This document shows positions 43,508 to 54,653 of a DNA stretch of 64,000 nt, piece after piece. The notes below the pieces were generated by a model. That model searched no databases. It saw nothing but the letters and a program-made list of their open reading frames with translations, and was not told the origin of the DNA. The translations under genes and the position numbers were made by a program. Source of the DNA: Dryas octopetala (Eukaryota > Streptophyta > Magnoliopsida > Rosales > Rosaceae); NCBI GenBank assembly GCA_963921425.1, contig OY992837.1, positions 7,847,896 through 7,911,895 on the forward strand, written 5' to 3'. The number at the start of each line of letters is the position of its first letter. Positions within the stretch are counted from its first letter, which is position 1.

Positions 43508-43617
43508 TTGTACATGTTTAAGTATATGATGACATTTTTGGGGGCGGGGCGGGTATGGTTTTGGTACCCCCGACCCCGAAAATTGGGGTATGTCATCATA
43601 TACTTAAACATGTACAA
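43508..43617. repeat. Perfect 28-bp inverted repeat with a GC-rich loop
   Basis: The arms at 43508-43535 and 43590-43617 are exact reverse complements (TTGTACATGTTTAAGT... and ...ACTTAAACATGTACAA). The 54-bp loop (GGGGCGGGGCGGGTATGG to CCCCCGACCCCGAA) is a close inverted copy of the element's own right subterminal region at about 44287-44335. The loop is therefore probably a re-inserted or gene-converted terminus of the same hAT family. Confidence 0.85.
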
Positions 43618-44116
43618 GTATAGGGTATAAGGTATAGGGTATAGGGTATGGGTTTAGGGTATAGGGTATAGGGTTTAGGGTATAGGATATAGGGTATAGG
43701 GTTATTAATTTTATCATCTAAATTGTGTATAAATATATAAATTGGAAGAATAAGTTTAGGGTATAGGGTTAGGGTATATATAGGGTTTAGGGTTTTATTA
43801 TCTAAATTGTGTATAAATATATAAATTGGGTTTAGGGTTTAGGGTTTGGGGTTAGGGTATAGGGTATAGGGTTTAGGGTATAGGATATAGGGTATAGGGT
43901 ATAGGGTTAGGGTATAGGGTTTAGGGTATAGGGTATAGGGTTTAGGGTTTAGGGTTTAGGGTTTAGGGTTTGGGGTTAGGGTATAGGGTATAGGGTTTAG
44001 GGTATAGGGTATAGGGTATAGGGTTTAGGGTATAGGGTATAGGGTATAGGGTTTAGGGTATAGAGTTTAGGGTTTAGGGTTTAGGGTTTAGGGTTTAGGG
44101 TTTAGGGTTTAGGGTT
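43618..44116 (+). repeat. Interstitial telomere-like array (TTTAGGG and TATAGGG)
   Basis: Dozens of 7-bp units alternate between the canonical plant telomere unit TTTAGGG and the variant TATAGGG, with some TTAGGG and TTTGGGG forms. Three copies of an AT-rich spacer, TCTAAATTGTGTATAAATAT plus nine more bases, at 43717-43745, 43801-43829 and 44123-44151, divide the array and end it. Because the array lies wholly inside a bounded hAT element, it spread as cargo and is not evidence of a chromosome end. Confidence 0.9.
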
Positions 44117-44175
44117 TTATTATCTAAATTGTGTATAAATATATAAATTGGGATAGTGTACTCATAAGAAGTTGG

Positions 44176-44229
44176 TGGTCTGATGGTAAGGAGCTGAGGG
44201 AGGGAGTTTGAGGTGCCAAGTTCGATTCC
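44176..44229 (+). repeat. tRNA-like polymerase III boxes (SINE-type head) inside the hAT element
   Basis: TGGTCTGATGG at 44176-44186 matches a box A and AGTTCGATTCC at 44219-44229 a box B, 32 bp apart. No cloverleaf of a full tRNA can be drawn, so this is best read as the head of a SINE or a tRNA relic. Confidence 0.5.
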
Positions 44230-45106
44230 CAGCATAGCACTTTCAACGTTTAAATTTTGGTTATATATATATTTAGTGTAAACGGGGCGGGTTCGGGGTC
44301 GGGGGACCTAAAACCATACCCGCCCCGCCCCCGACTTGGGGCCCCGCCTAAATCCCCGAACCCGAACCCGACCCCATTTATTTCCCCCATTAGGGTTTTA
44401 ATCGGATCGGGTCCCCGCGGGGATTTTTGCCATCCCTAGTCAGAGGCTAATTGAGCACGAAGCCATGGAAGTGCTTCACCCTCCCAAGTAGCCATTGTAC
44501 CACAATGTAAGGCATGCCGAGCAAGCAAATGAGCTACTCTAATACAAGAAGTCAAGAATGAGGCACAAATTGACAAATAGAATTAAAAGTAATTAAATCT
44601 TAAGGAGTTCAAAACTTACATCAAATTTTAAAGGCTCAAATACATTTATATCCACTAACTATAGGGTCTACTTCAAGTTAGTCTACGAACTATAAAACAT
44701 TTCAAATTTCCCCATTAATTATAGGGTTCATTTCAAGTTGATCTACGAACTAATAAAAAACGTAAAGAATGGTAGACAAAATTGGGTTGACAAAAAAACC
44801 GAACCGAACCAGATTATTTATATATTTTTTTTATTTTTTATTTATTACATAAAAATTATATATTTGGAATAAAAAAGATATAAGGTGTTTTTGGAACATG
44901 CTGGGTTCAAACCCATAACCACTTGAAGAGAGTGAAAATGTGAATTATCACTATATCATTTAGTCACTTATGATATTTAAGTACATGCAATATATTTATA
45001 GGCATACTGATACTTGAAATATAATAATTTATAAAATTATAATTCGTATTCTACACCATAACCTTATACACTAAACCATAAAGTCTGAAACCTTATACCT
45101 TAAAAA

Positions 45107-45800
45107 TTAAGGTCCATTGATTTTAACTACTAAATTTTAATAATTTCTTAGTTTAGATACCAAAATTAAATAGCATTTTAGATTAGCTACTAGTTGAAAA
45201 GTCAAAACAAATTAATAAAGTAAAAGGTATTAAAATTTACAAATATTACATCACATGCTACTACAATAAAAAAAATAAAAAAAATATTACATTAATTTAT
45301 ACTATATTGTATTAAAAAAAATAAAAAATCAATTCAGTCACAACTTAACTGTGACTGTCTTGGTAAATTGAAAAAGATAACTCACACCACTATACTATAT
45401 ATTATTTTGAGTAAAAGTATTGTTTTGACCTCTATTTATACTATATTGTAGTATAATTTCTCTAAAAAAAATTTCAATTAAGTCACAACTTAACTGTGAC
45501 TGTCTCACAACTTAGATGTGACTGTCGTTCAGTTACAACTAAATTTGAAGTTGTGCGTGTCGTACAGTCACAACTAAATGTGAAGTTGAGACTACATTAG
45601 CAAATTTTTAAGATAATATAAAAATCTCAAGGGCAATTTTGTCAAAACCTTATAAATTTTAACTAACACTCATCATATGTGGGTCAAAAGATAAAAATGT
45701 CAAATGGAAAAGGCTCAAATCAAAGGGGCCAACATATTTGTGACTTAATCTAAAAAACTACATTTAAATTTGGTATTTAATCCTAATTTTCTATAAAAAT
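45107..45800 (+). repeat. Dispersed repeat family R1, copy 3, nested in the MULE
   Basis: Collinear with 35788-36435 at high identity, including the CAGTCACAACT, TGTGACTGTC and GGGGCCAACATATTTGTGAC words. It lacks about 60 bp near its right edge relative to that copy. Its place between the two MULE arms means it was either inserted into the MULE or is part of its cargo. Confidence 0.7.
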
Positions 45801-46073
45801 TAACCCTATACTCTAATAATTTTAGTATATAAATTATAAATTATAGTTTTGCACTTTTAGTAATATGTTTACAATATAGAAACTATAAATTATATAAAAT
45901 ATAAACTAGTAAAAATTTTAAACTTTTTGCAATGATAATATTTAAATAGAGACTTAAAATAATATCTTAAAAAAAGGAATGATATATAAAATATATTTAA
46001 TTTTATAAATTATTATATTTTAAGTTTCAGTATGCCTATAAATATATTGCATGTATTTGAATTTCATGTTAAG

Positions 46074-46129
46074 TGGTGTAGTGAGAATTCATACTTTGAC
46101 TCTCCTCACAAGGTCATGGGTTCAAACCT
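46074..46129 (+). repeat. tRNA-like boxes inside the right arm of the MULE
   Basis: TGGTGTAGTGA near 46074 and GGTTCAAACC near 46119 match polymerase III box A and box B. The left arm carries the inverted counterpart (GGTTTGAACCC in reverse complement near 44910). A SINE head seems to have become part of the terminal inverted repeat. Confidence 0.4.
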
Positions 46130-46447
46130 CAACATGTGCAAAAAACACTTTACATATTTTTTATTCAATATATATAACTTTTATATATTATAAAATATAT
46201 AAATAATCCGGTTCGGTTTGGTTTGGTTTTTTTGTCTACCATTCTGTATGTTTTTTGTTAGTTCGTGGACCAACTTGAAATGAACTCTATAGTTAATGGA
46301 GAAATTTGAAATGTTTTATAATTTGTGGACCAACTTGAAATGAACCCTATAATTAATGAGAAAATTTGAAATATTTTATAATTCGTTGACCAACTTGAAA
46401 TGGACTTTATAGTTGATGGATATAAATGTACTTGAGCCAATTTTAAA

Positions 46448-47099
46448 AATGTTTAGGACCATGTATTCGTAAATTTTTCTATTCTTTTCTTCTTCTTTTT
46501 GTAAGTGGGATATTCTAACTTAAAATGATGGCAAATTATACAACTTTATGCTTCCATTTCAATCGTGACCCTTCATTAATTTGTTAAAAAAACCGGGGTC
46601 TCATCCAAATTTTGAATATGAAGTTTCATCTTATTAGACCAAATATAGAAAATTTTGTGTATATAGAAACACTGAACTTGGGTAAGTCCAGGCTTGGCCC
46701 TTGATTCAATAACATTGACCAACCGCCCAACATCTGCCCTTTTGAGCATCATAAAAAGTAGAACACAAACTGGGTGCATGTAGTCCAAAAGGTAGAGACA
46801 TGCATGTACCAAAAAACGTGACAAAAAGTAATGAAAAAGATGAAATATACCATGAAATATGGAAGGGAAGTGTACAAAGTTAATAAATGTCATGCTGATC
46901 ATAATTAAGGTCCACTAAATTGAATGTAATGTCATTCTCTAATTTAGTACTGAGCTAGAGCTGGCTAGGACAGAATTAATTAAACTGGTAGTTCCTCTTA
47001 CTAAGCTAATACATGAAGCAAAACCCTGGATGAGAAATTAAAGTTAGAAATTTATAACTTGAACAACAGGCATCTAGTTATAGCTAAGCTAGCTCTTAA
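46448..47099. other. Intergenic region 3' of the HD-Zip gene
   Basis: No gene or bounded element is seen. A 108-codon minus-strand frame at 46576-46902 has no recognised feature and starts near the MULE border. Confidence 0.5.
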
Positions 47100-48683
47100 T
47101 TAAGGATAAGAGGGCAGAGCTCCCCAGTAAGATGGAGATACAGGGTTATATTCCTCAACATTGAACAGATAGTTGCACTCTGCAATTTGATGTTGGTTCG
47201 ACGTTGTCCCTCCTGCCTTGTTAGAGCTGCGAATGGCAGCCACCGACGTGCTTTCCACCGTCTCCTCACCGGAGATTTCCGTGTAGCCCGTGGAAACTTG
47301 CTTCCTTGCAACTTCCTCTCTCAAAATTGTCTTCAGTTTCATTACCTACACCATTTCAATTCCATACAAGACATGTCATTAGGAGGTAGAAATTAAAGCA
47401 TCCAACTTAAAATCAAACGACAATAAATGGAGAAGTCTAAAATATATATTATATAGGTTTTACATATATTCTAAGTACGAAATATATACTCTAATTAATA
47501 CGCCCTCACGTGTTGCGTGATGTATTGTAAGATAGGAGTCAGAGGGCTTTATTATATTCCTGATGACATCGTGGGATATATACTAAGGTAATTTTGCTAG
47601 GGAATTAAGTGCATGAATTTGCATGTAAATTGATTTATTAAGAGAGATTGAATTAATTAAGCTTGATGGGTACAAGACAAGAATTCATGTACCTCTTCTT
47701 GGAGCTTGAGCTTCTCTTTGGAGACGGCATCATACTCTTGCTTAAGGGCATCGTACAAGCGCTCGAGCTGCTTGGCCTTCCAGCGAGCTCGTCTGTTTTG
47801 GAACCAAACAGCGATCTGTCTGGGCTGGAGGCCAAGGTCTCGGGACAGCTTCATCTTCCTATCAGGGTCCAACTTTATCTCCTCCAGAAAGTTCCTCTCC
47901 AGCAACTCCAACTGCTCGCTGCTCAGCCGCTTCTTCTTCGGGTCCTGATGACTACTGCACCCATAACTCCTCTCCATTGCTGAAGGAACAAATCCTTGTG
48001 CTGTCTCGGCCAGCATTGCTTGATGATGCTTCATCTCCATTCCTTGTAAAAAACAAAAACAAAAACAAAAAAATAAGACCAACAAATAATTAATTAGTGC
48101 AAATTAACAATGTGTTGCATAGTTTAGTGTTTGACCACAAATGAGTAGTGTGAGTTATCCAAGAAAGTCCAAGAAAGTGGGGGTGTGGAGTAATTTTTGC
48201 TTGAAAGTTGAAATTAAAGAATATTATGTTCTAAGAAACAAGTGCTATATATACAATTAATAGTCCACGGTGCTTATAAGATATGAAGTCTTGCTAGCTT
48301 CTAGTGCTTAGATTAGAAGCTAGCCATGCTTGTTTCATATTTTTGTTCAAAGCAAAACCCAAATTAATGAATGAAAACCAAGGTAGAAGAAGCACTTGTG
48401 TATGTACCTCAAGTGGCGAGAAAATATGTAGAAATGGGGTACGATTATGATTGGTGAAAAGTTTGATACTTTCTAATGTAACCAAAAAGATATACCAAAA
48501 TAGCTAATAAAAAATAAAAATGGTGTGTAAATTGAATATGGGGAAGGAAGAGTAGGGATTGAGTTGATTGATATTACCTGGAGGAGGAGGAAAGTGGTCG
48601 TGGTTAAAGTTGTAGAGGAAGCCAAAGGAAGCTTCTGGTGGTCGAGAATTAGCAAGATGCCTCAAATTGGTATTCCAATCCAT
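47100..48683 (-). CDS. LMI1: Class I HD-Zip transcription factor, LMI1/ATHB51/ATHB22 clade
   Basis: Three exons on the minus strand (48683-48578, 48042-47693, 47345-47100) join to 233 aa (LMI1 of Arabidopsis is about 235). Start [10 protein letters not shown] is the only ATG of exon 1. Seen: homeodomain at about 71-127 with [19 protein letters not shown] and [13 protein letters not shown], directly followed by a leucine zipper of about five heptads ([25 protein letters not shown]). The C terminus has [14 protein letters not shown] and ends LPSYP, like the WPSYP end I recall for LMI1. Family knowledge: HD-Zip I dimers bind CAATNATTG. LMI1-type genes act in meristem identity with LEAFY and in leaf margin, stipule and leaf-shape development. 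Separation from ATHB22 orthologues needs a tree. Confidence 0.93.
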
Positions 48684-48833
48684 TTTTAGCTAATTGGGGG
48701 AGTTTCGCTTTCCCTGCTGTCTGAGTGTCTCCTCTTCCCCCCTCTAATATTATCAACACGTTATATGGGCCTGCAGGATCCAACAAGTGAATGGCATATG
48801 ATACATGGACCACAAAGAGAGAGAAAGAGAGAG

Positions 48834-48880
48834 ATGATGATGATGATGATGGTGATGGTGATGGTGATGGTGATGGTGAT
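48834..48880 (+). repeat. GATGAT/GGTGAT tandem repeats upstream of the HD-Zip gene
   Basis: About six GAT units run into five GGTGAT hexamers, 150-200 bp before the HD-Zip ATG, so probably in its promoter or 5' UTR. Confidence 0.9.
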
Positions 48881-49948
48881 GAAGAAACTAGCTAAGAAGG
48901 TTTATTAGGGAGGGCTTGGCGTGGCTCGAGATGGGGGGAGTAAAGGTTGTATTTTTATTGTCTTTTTCTTAGGTTTGAGGGTGCAAAAAATTAAACTGAA
49001 TGAATGAAGTAGTTGAGAGACTTGAGAGAGAGAAGTGTGACTGTGGGGTTGTTCCTTTGGGTGCAACAAATACTTAAGCTTTATGATTAGTTTTTGAGGC
49101 AGAGAGAGAACAGAGAGAGAGAGAGAGAGAGAGAGGAAACTGAGCTGAGAAGAGGTCAGGACGAGGCGTGAGAAAGGGAGGCATAATATGTCAGTTTCAA
49201 AGGAGCAGGATTCATGGGGACCAGACCAGATAGAGACCTTTGAGTCCACTCTTCTAGTACTCTCTCCCATTTACATCATCACCTAGCTTCCAACCGACAG
49301 CCAGCGCTGCCTGTCTGTTTCTCTCTCTCTCTCTCACTCTTTCTCTCTCCTTATGCTACCATGCATGCATATATGTATATGCATGTGGACTTAATTTTCT
49401 ACTATGGCGCCCCTCGTTATATATCAGTACTTAAACTTCATTAGTGCTTACATAATTACATTTAATGTCGCGTGTCACACACTTAAAAAGTATTATGAAT
49501 CCACTACTATATTATTTATAGATATTTTTAAAAATATTTTTTGAACCAATACATTAAAATAAAAACAGACTATGTTATTGAATTATGAATGGATAACCAT
49601 GATTATGTGATATCAGCATGAATGATAATGATATGTAAATCATACATACATATGTATATATGTGACAAAAGATGATGACTAGTTACACACATATACAAAA
49701 GCATTTAAGTATAGGGTGAGGCCAACATATATGCAAGTATGCAACATAGGAAGAGAGGCACAAAATGAGTACACAGTACTCTGCTGCCACCTCTTCTCTT
49801 TGTCATCAATAAAGGACAAATAAAGGTAGAGGAGGAAAAAGAAGTTTTGGGCTCATCCTATTGTTTCACCCTCACCCTCCCTCCCTCAGCCACCCCCCAC
49901 CTTAATTAAGCTGCAGTATTGCAGCAGAGAAGAAAGCTCAGCTGACTC

Positions 49949-49950
<2 letters not shown>

Positions 49951-49987
<37 letters not shown>
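49951..49987 (+). repeat. (CT)n microsatellite
   Basis: About 18 CT units in the upstream region of the HD-Zip gene. Confidence 0.95.
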
Positions 49988-49991
<4 letters not shown>

Positions 49992-50372
49992 AATCATAGT
50001 ACACACATTGTGGCTTTATGTGGGTTGGATTTGGTGAATTTGAATTAAATTTTGAGGGGGGTTGGGCCTAGGAGTTCTGTAGGACTTGCTGTATATCGGT
50101 ATATGTGGTTTGGGTTGGGGGTATCTTTCCAAAAGAAAACGGGAATGAGTGTTAACGTTAAGACAATGGCATGGCTTTGCTGCATTGCAGCCAAAATGAT
50201 GAAAGAGATGGATGAGACATTGAGCCACAGGTCCTCTCTTCCCTTGATATCAATTGTTCTTCTTTTGTACATAATTAATTAAAGCTAGATAGCTAGCTCA
50301 TTTCTCTCTGCATTTGTGACAATAACACCTCATATTCAATAGCCAAGAGACCCTCCTTGCTATTTGAGATGG

Positions 50373-50406
<34 letters not shown>

Positions 50407-50958
50407 GAGAAAACTGTCATTTTACACCCCAGGCTATTATACTTGTATTAATTTACTTTTTAGTTTTCCAATTTAGAATATTAAGATACTTAACTTAACA
50501 ATTTGAGGTAATTTTGTCAATTTGCTCGGTAAATTGATACAAGTGATGACACGTGATTATTATTTTTTTCTCAATAAGAACCCTTTGTGATGAGCATTTG
50601 ACTTTGTGTATAAAGAGCTTTGGATGAAAAACGAGCAAATTGACAAAATTAGCTCAATTGGTCAAAATGAAGTCAAATATTTTAATAAAGTCTGGTACAA
50701 TTTTCTATATATATATATATAATTTTTTTTTATACACATAAAACTTTTATTTATTCAGTCGACATCGATATAGAAAAGTCGTTAAGTACTTATGAAGGGC
50801 GTAAAGAATTGCAACTGATCATTTATCTTGTGAGATGTGCTGGTTTGACCACTGACTTTTGCTAGCTAGCATATATGGAAATTGCAGGAATAATGGTATC
50901 TCAGTCATTTCCAGTTTTCCACTAAAAGAATCTAAGATGTTCTTAGTTTTGCTTGTTT

Positions 50959-51004
50959 GAATTATTACCATGTTTCATGGCAAAAAAAGAATTATTACCA
51001 TGTT
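50959..51004 (+). repeat. Micro-insertion ATGGC(A)7 with 16-bp target duplication
   Basis: GAATTATTACCATGTT occurs at 50959-50974 and 50989-51004. Only TCATGGCAAAAAAA lies between. ATGGC(A)n is also what the 22417-22464 site reads with its flank. Confidence 0.7.
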
Positions 51005-53721
51005 ATGAAATATTATGAAATAAAAACACTAAAAAATGTTATGAAACCATTTTAAATTTTGTTTTCTTTCCTGGTATGAAAAATATATTATTAAAATTAA
51101 AATAAAGCAAAAACAACAAACACATAATCCGAATCGAAGAAAAATCAAATTGTTATATTATTATACGAGAGAAATATCATTATACTAATAAATCATCTAA
51201 TGGTTGCTCTAATAATAGGGTTTTGCTAACTTTTATTATTTTTTTATTTTTAAATATATATTTCTCTTTGTTGCTTACATAGGGTAAATCCCTTTTAATT
51301 TGTTTTCTCTTTTCTTTTCTTTATATCTGAAAATTCATTGATGATATCTTGGAAGCATTTAAGAACTATGGTCCCATTGCAGATCCAAGTCCCTACTTAT
51401 CAGCCTTCCTTTAGGCTTTTTCACTGTCTAGCGCGTACACGGTACCTTACTCGCCAAAGAAAAATCTGTACGTATTACTCATCAGTCATCACCCTTCATT
51501 TTTCAGTCAATGGTTTACCTTAATAGATTTGTATACAACTATACATTGTTAATTCACTGACATATATTTTACCGCTTGAATGTTTAAGATTCAGTAGTTG
51601 TTTAACATAATTATAATATTGTATTTTAAGTTGAATATATAAGTGATAAGTCTTAGGGTGAAACCTCCAATTCATATTTTTCACTTGTTAAATTTGTTGT
51701 TTGTCTTATGTCCAACTATGTATCTATTCTTTTTAAAAAGAAAAAATAACTACCATGTATAAATGTTTCTTATGGTTTGAGAGTAATGGAAGGGTTATGT
51801 TTTATATGGAGGAGGAGGGAGTGGAACTTGAGACATCTTCTCATATTGAGAAGAAAATTAAATACCATTAAATCAATATTTAGTTGGTGCCATGCAAGGA
51901 TTAATGTGATATAAATAACATGTTAGAAAACATTCTCATGGTTAATGTGAATATAAATAACATGGATTACATGTTGAGTAAATAAAAAAAATTATCATGC
52001 AAGTAAAAAATATCAATAAAAGGGGGTGGGGGGAGTAAATAAAAATGTGGCAGCAGAGCAACGAGTATTTTCAAAATATTTACATAATGTTCTGCTAAAA
52101 AGTAAATATGATATACTAGTATAATTAATATTATGAGAGAGCCTAAGCTAATTAACTAATTAAATGAAGGAGAATGAAGACTGGATCAAGAGTTTTGTTT
52201 CCCTGAATAAGGAGTAAGTGTATAAATTTTCACTTGTCAGCACCAAGTTCTGCAGCATTCAACCAATCTGGTGAATGCGAATCAAATATTGACAAAAACT
52301 ACTCATAGACTCGTATAAACCAAGTTGAAACTTCATAATGGCAGTTTGTGCAGAGCAACTAGCTGTTACAGTGTACTGTTACACATGTCACATGCAACCA
52401 GCCAAAGGCTAACCAAATTTCAGTGCAAAACCCCAATAGAGAAATAGCAAGGTACATAAGGTCACCACTTTGGTATATAAACTCTTAGTTGATGAACATT
52501 TGAACTGGTAGTGGTCCTTATATATGGTCATTGGGTTATTGGCTGCAGACACACATATATATATATTATATATATATGTAACTTTAAACAAAGAGGTAGC
52601 AGCTAGTTATAGACTGCCTATATAGTTTGCTCTATAGGATATACAACAACTAATTAGAACATATTTTAGTGGTCCAGATTGGGTTGGCCATTGATTTCTT
52701 AGATCTTATCTTCTATGTCTAAAACTCTAAGTAGTCTATGCATGTGATAATTAAGTTTCAAAATAATAAGATACCCCCCCTTTTCAGTCAGTCTAAGAAT
52801 TAGTCCATATCAGTTTTTGCTGCACCAGGACACCATGACTGCACAGCATAAACAGCGCCGGATTTGAAACAGGAGCTACTCTATGTATCTACATGTCTGT
52901 TCCTGTGATGCTATATCATAAAACGGTTCAAAGGAAGGAATTGCTGATTGAGAAACATGAGGAACAGTGTTCTTCTAGCAAAGATCAAAATATCTACTAG
53001 TACTGCCCTAAAGTATAGACCCATATGGAGCTTTGCATAACATTAATATTGACATTGAATTAATGCATTTAGGTGAAAGTGCACAAACATAACTATTTGA
53101 TGTGGACCCACTACAGAGATAGAGTTAGAATGCATGTGAGTTGAACCAAAAGGACTTTAAGAAGAAGACAACCTGGGGTTTAATTAGTGGGCTTAATCTT
53201 GTATTTATTAAGGGGATGGACTTTGATTGAATATTAATCATCTCTTGTGCAAAGCAAGCAAGGCAAATGATTTGGAAAGAAAATCATCAACTCCTGGATA
53301 TATCCTCTTAATGCAGGGTAGCAATTTGAATTACTGTGGCAGTAAATTACAGATTACCAGGTGCTTTTGTGATGGTTAATATTGGATGGAGATTAAAGTG
53401 CTGAAGGAGACAAATTAGAAGAAAAATTACACCCAATCAACATATAATTGAAAAAACTAATTTCTATTACCTAGAAAGTTTGGTAAACTAAATGTATCTA
53501 GGGGGAGAGACAGTACCAGAGAGAGAGTACAAATGGTTGTATTATATATTTAGATGTAAATCAAAATGATAATTCACCAACCCAAAACTCATCAGTACCA
53601 TTAATCAACCCAATCAACTATAATTTAAAAGAGTACTGCATGCAGTCCAACCCAACCTAGAAAGTACCATTGGCCTTAACAGCTGCTTTACAAAATTGCA
53701 AATTATGAATTCCATATTAAA

Positions 53722-53725
<4 letters not shown>

Positions 53726-53767
<42 letters not shown>
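53726..53767 (+). repeat. (GA)n microsatellite
   Basis: About 20 GA units in intergenic sequence. Confidence 0.95.
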
Positions 53768-53770
<3 letters not shown>

Positions 53771-54230
53771 ACAGTTTAGGACTTTAGGTGAATAGACCTG
53801 GAATGCGATCAAAGAAGTCTGAATTTAATTTACTTTGCCAACAGAAGTGGAACCGGATGGTCCATATCCAACCTGGAAGAGTGGAAGTGAACAAAGTTGA
53901 TGCAGGTTGGAGGCCTCTGTTGCATGGATACGGATAAGTATCCGAAACGCGTTTCCAAGCATCCGTTGACTTTCGACTTTTCTGAAAGTTTGACTGTTGG
54001 ATACGGCAAATTCATTCAATTTTATTTTATTTTATTTTTTAAATTCAGGAGAGGAAATAACAATGTACAACAACCGTTCCCTCAATTTCCAGGTTGAAAA
54101 TAATTATGTAGTTAATTAGATAAGTACAATGACAGTTTTTGGTTTCTTACTAGAAATTTTGTGCATGTAGCAGCTGTAGCCTGTAGGTGTTGTTCAGAGT
54201 CATTTAGTTTGGAAATTCAACTATTTTTGG

Positions 54231-54286
54231 TTGAATCAAATTAAAACTGCAATGAAAAATCAACTTTGAATCAAATTAAAACTGCA
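54231..54286 (+). repeat. 21-bp direct repeat around a 14-bp insert
   Basis: TTGAATCAAATTAAAACTGC plus a final A occurs at 54231-54251 and 54266-54286. The 14 bp between (ATGAAAAATCAACT) contain only a short A run, so this may be a tandem duplication rather than a retroposed tail. Confidence 0.6.
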
Positions 54287-54653
54287 GAAGATACATCATT
54301 GGTCCTAATAGAAAATTACAATTGGGTACTGACAGTGAAAAAACAGTGTGGATTGTTGACATCACATCTAAGTACAAAATGCTTTACAGTGAGCAACTGA
54401 CAAAAACAAGGTCATACCAAAGTGTAATCTTTTAATCTAATCTGCAAAGGTATAAAATGGAACAAAACTGGATCAAATACATGGAAGTGAAGTTACATGA
54501 CAATAGAGGACACACACCTACTGCAAAAACCAAACAAGATGACATCCTCCAAAACATCTTATGCTTTCAGAAGTATAAGCTGTATCATAAATCCCAGCTT
54601 GAATCTTGTGGGATCACTGACGTGAATAAACAATTTCCCTGTTCAGCATTTGG

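Larger units (their letters stand above)
42336..44438. mobile_element. Non-autonomous hAT element carrying telomere-like repeats
   Basis: GTCAGAGG flanks the element exactly at 42328-42335 and 44439-44446. The ends are TAGGGATGGCAACGGGGC and, as reverse complement on the right, TAGGGATGGCAAAAATCC. Subterminal regions are rich in CCCCGCCCC/GGGGCGGGG words. The interior holds a GC/GA-rich segment at about 42870-43110 (frames of 68-83 codons, low complexity), a perfect 28-bp inverted repeat, about 500 bp of TTTAGGG/TATAGGG repeats and a tRNA-like head near the right end. There is no transposase. The 8-bp duplication and the TAGGG ends fit hAT elements. Confidence 0.9.
44633..46438. mobile_element. 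Mutator-like element with long terminal inverted repeats
   Basis: AATTTTAAA flanks the element exactly at 44624-44632 and 46439-46447 (9 bp). The ends are GGCTCAAATACATTTATATC and, as reverse complement on the right, GGCTCAAGTACATTTATATC. Similarity between arms runs for about 340-370 bp per side, including the pair GGTAGACAAAA..CCGAACCGAACC and GGTTCGGTTTGG..TTGTCTACC. Subterminal 60-bp tandem units are unequal: about two on the left, three on the right (starting 46261, 46321, 46381). No transposase frame. A copy of repeat family R1 sits inside (45107-45800). Confidence 0.9.
48684..54653. other. Long intergenic region between HD-Zip and F-box/PP2 genes
   Basis: No gene is supported. It contains microsatellites (GATGAT/GGTGAT at 48834-48880, GA at about 49112-49135, CT at 49951-49987, AT at about 50371-50405, GA at 53726-53767), one poly(A) micro-insertion (50959-51004) and a direct repeat at 54231-54286. 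Its first few kilobases are the upstream region of the HD-Zip gene. LMI1-type genes are known to be controlled by distant upstream sequence, but no specific site was recognised. Confidence 0.5.

Noticed and set aside
43618..44116. Telomere-like array as a chromosome end or fusion point
   Set aside because: The array is enclosed by a hAT element with exact target duplications and has unique genes on both sides.
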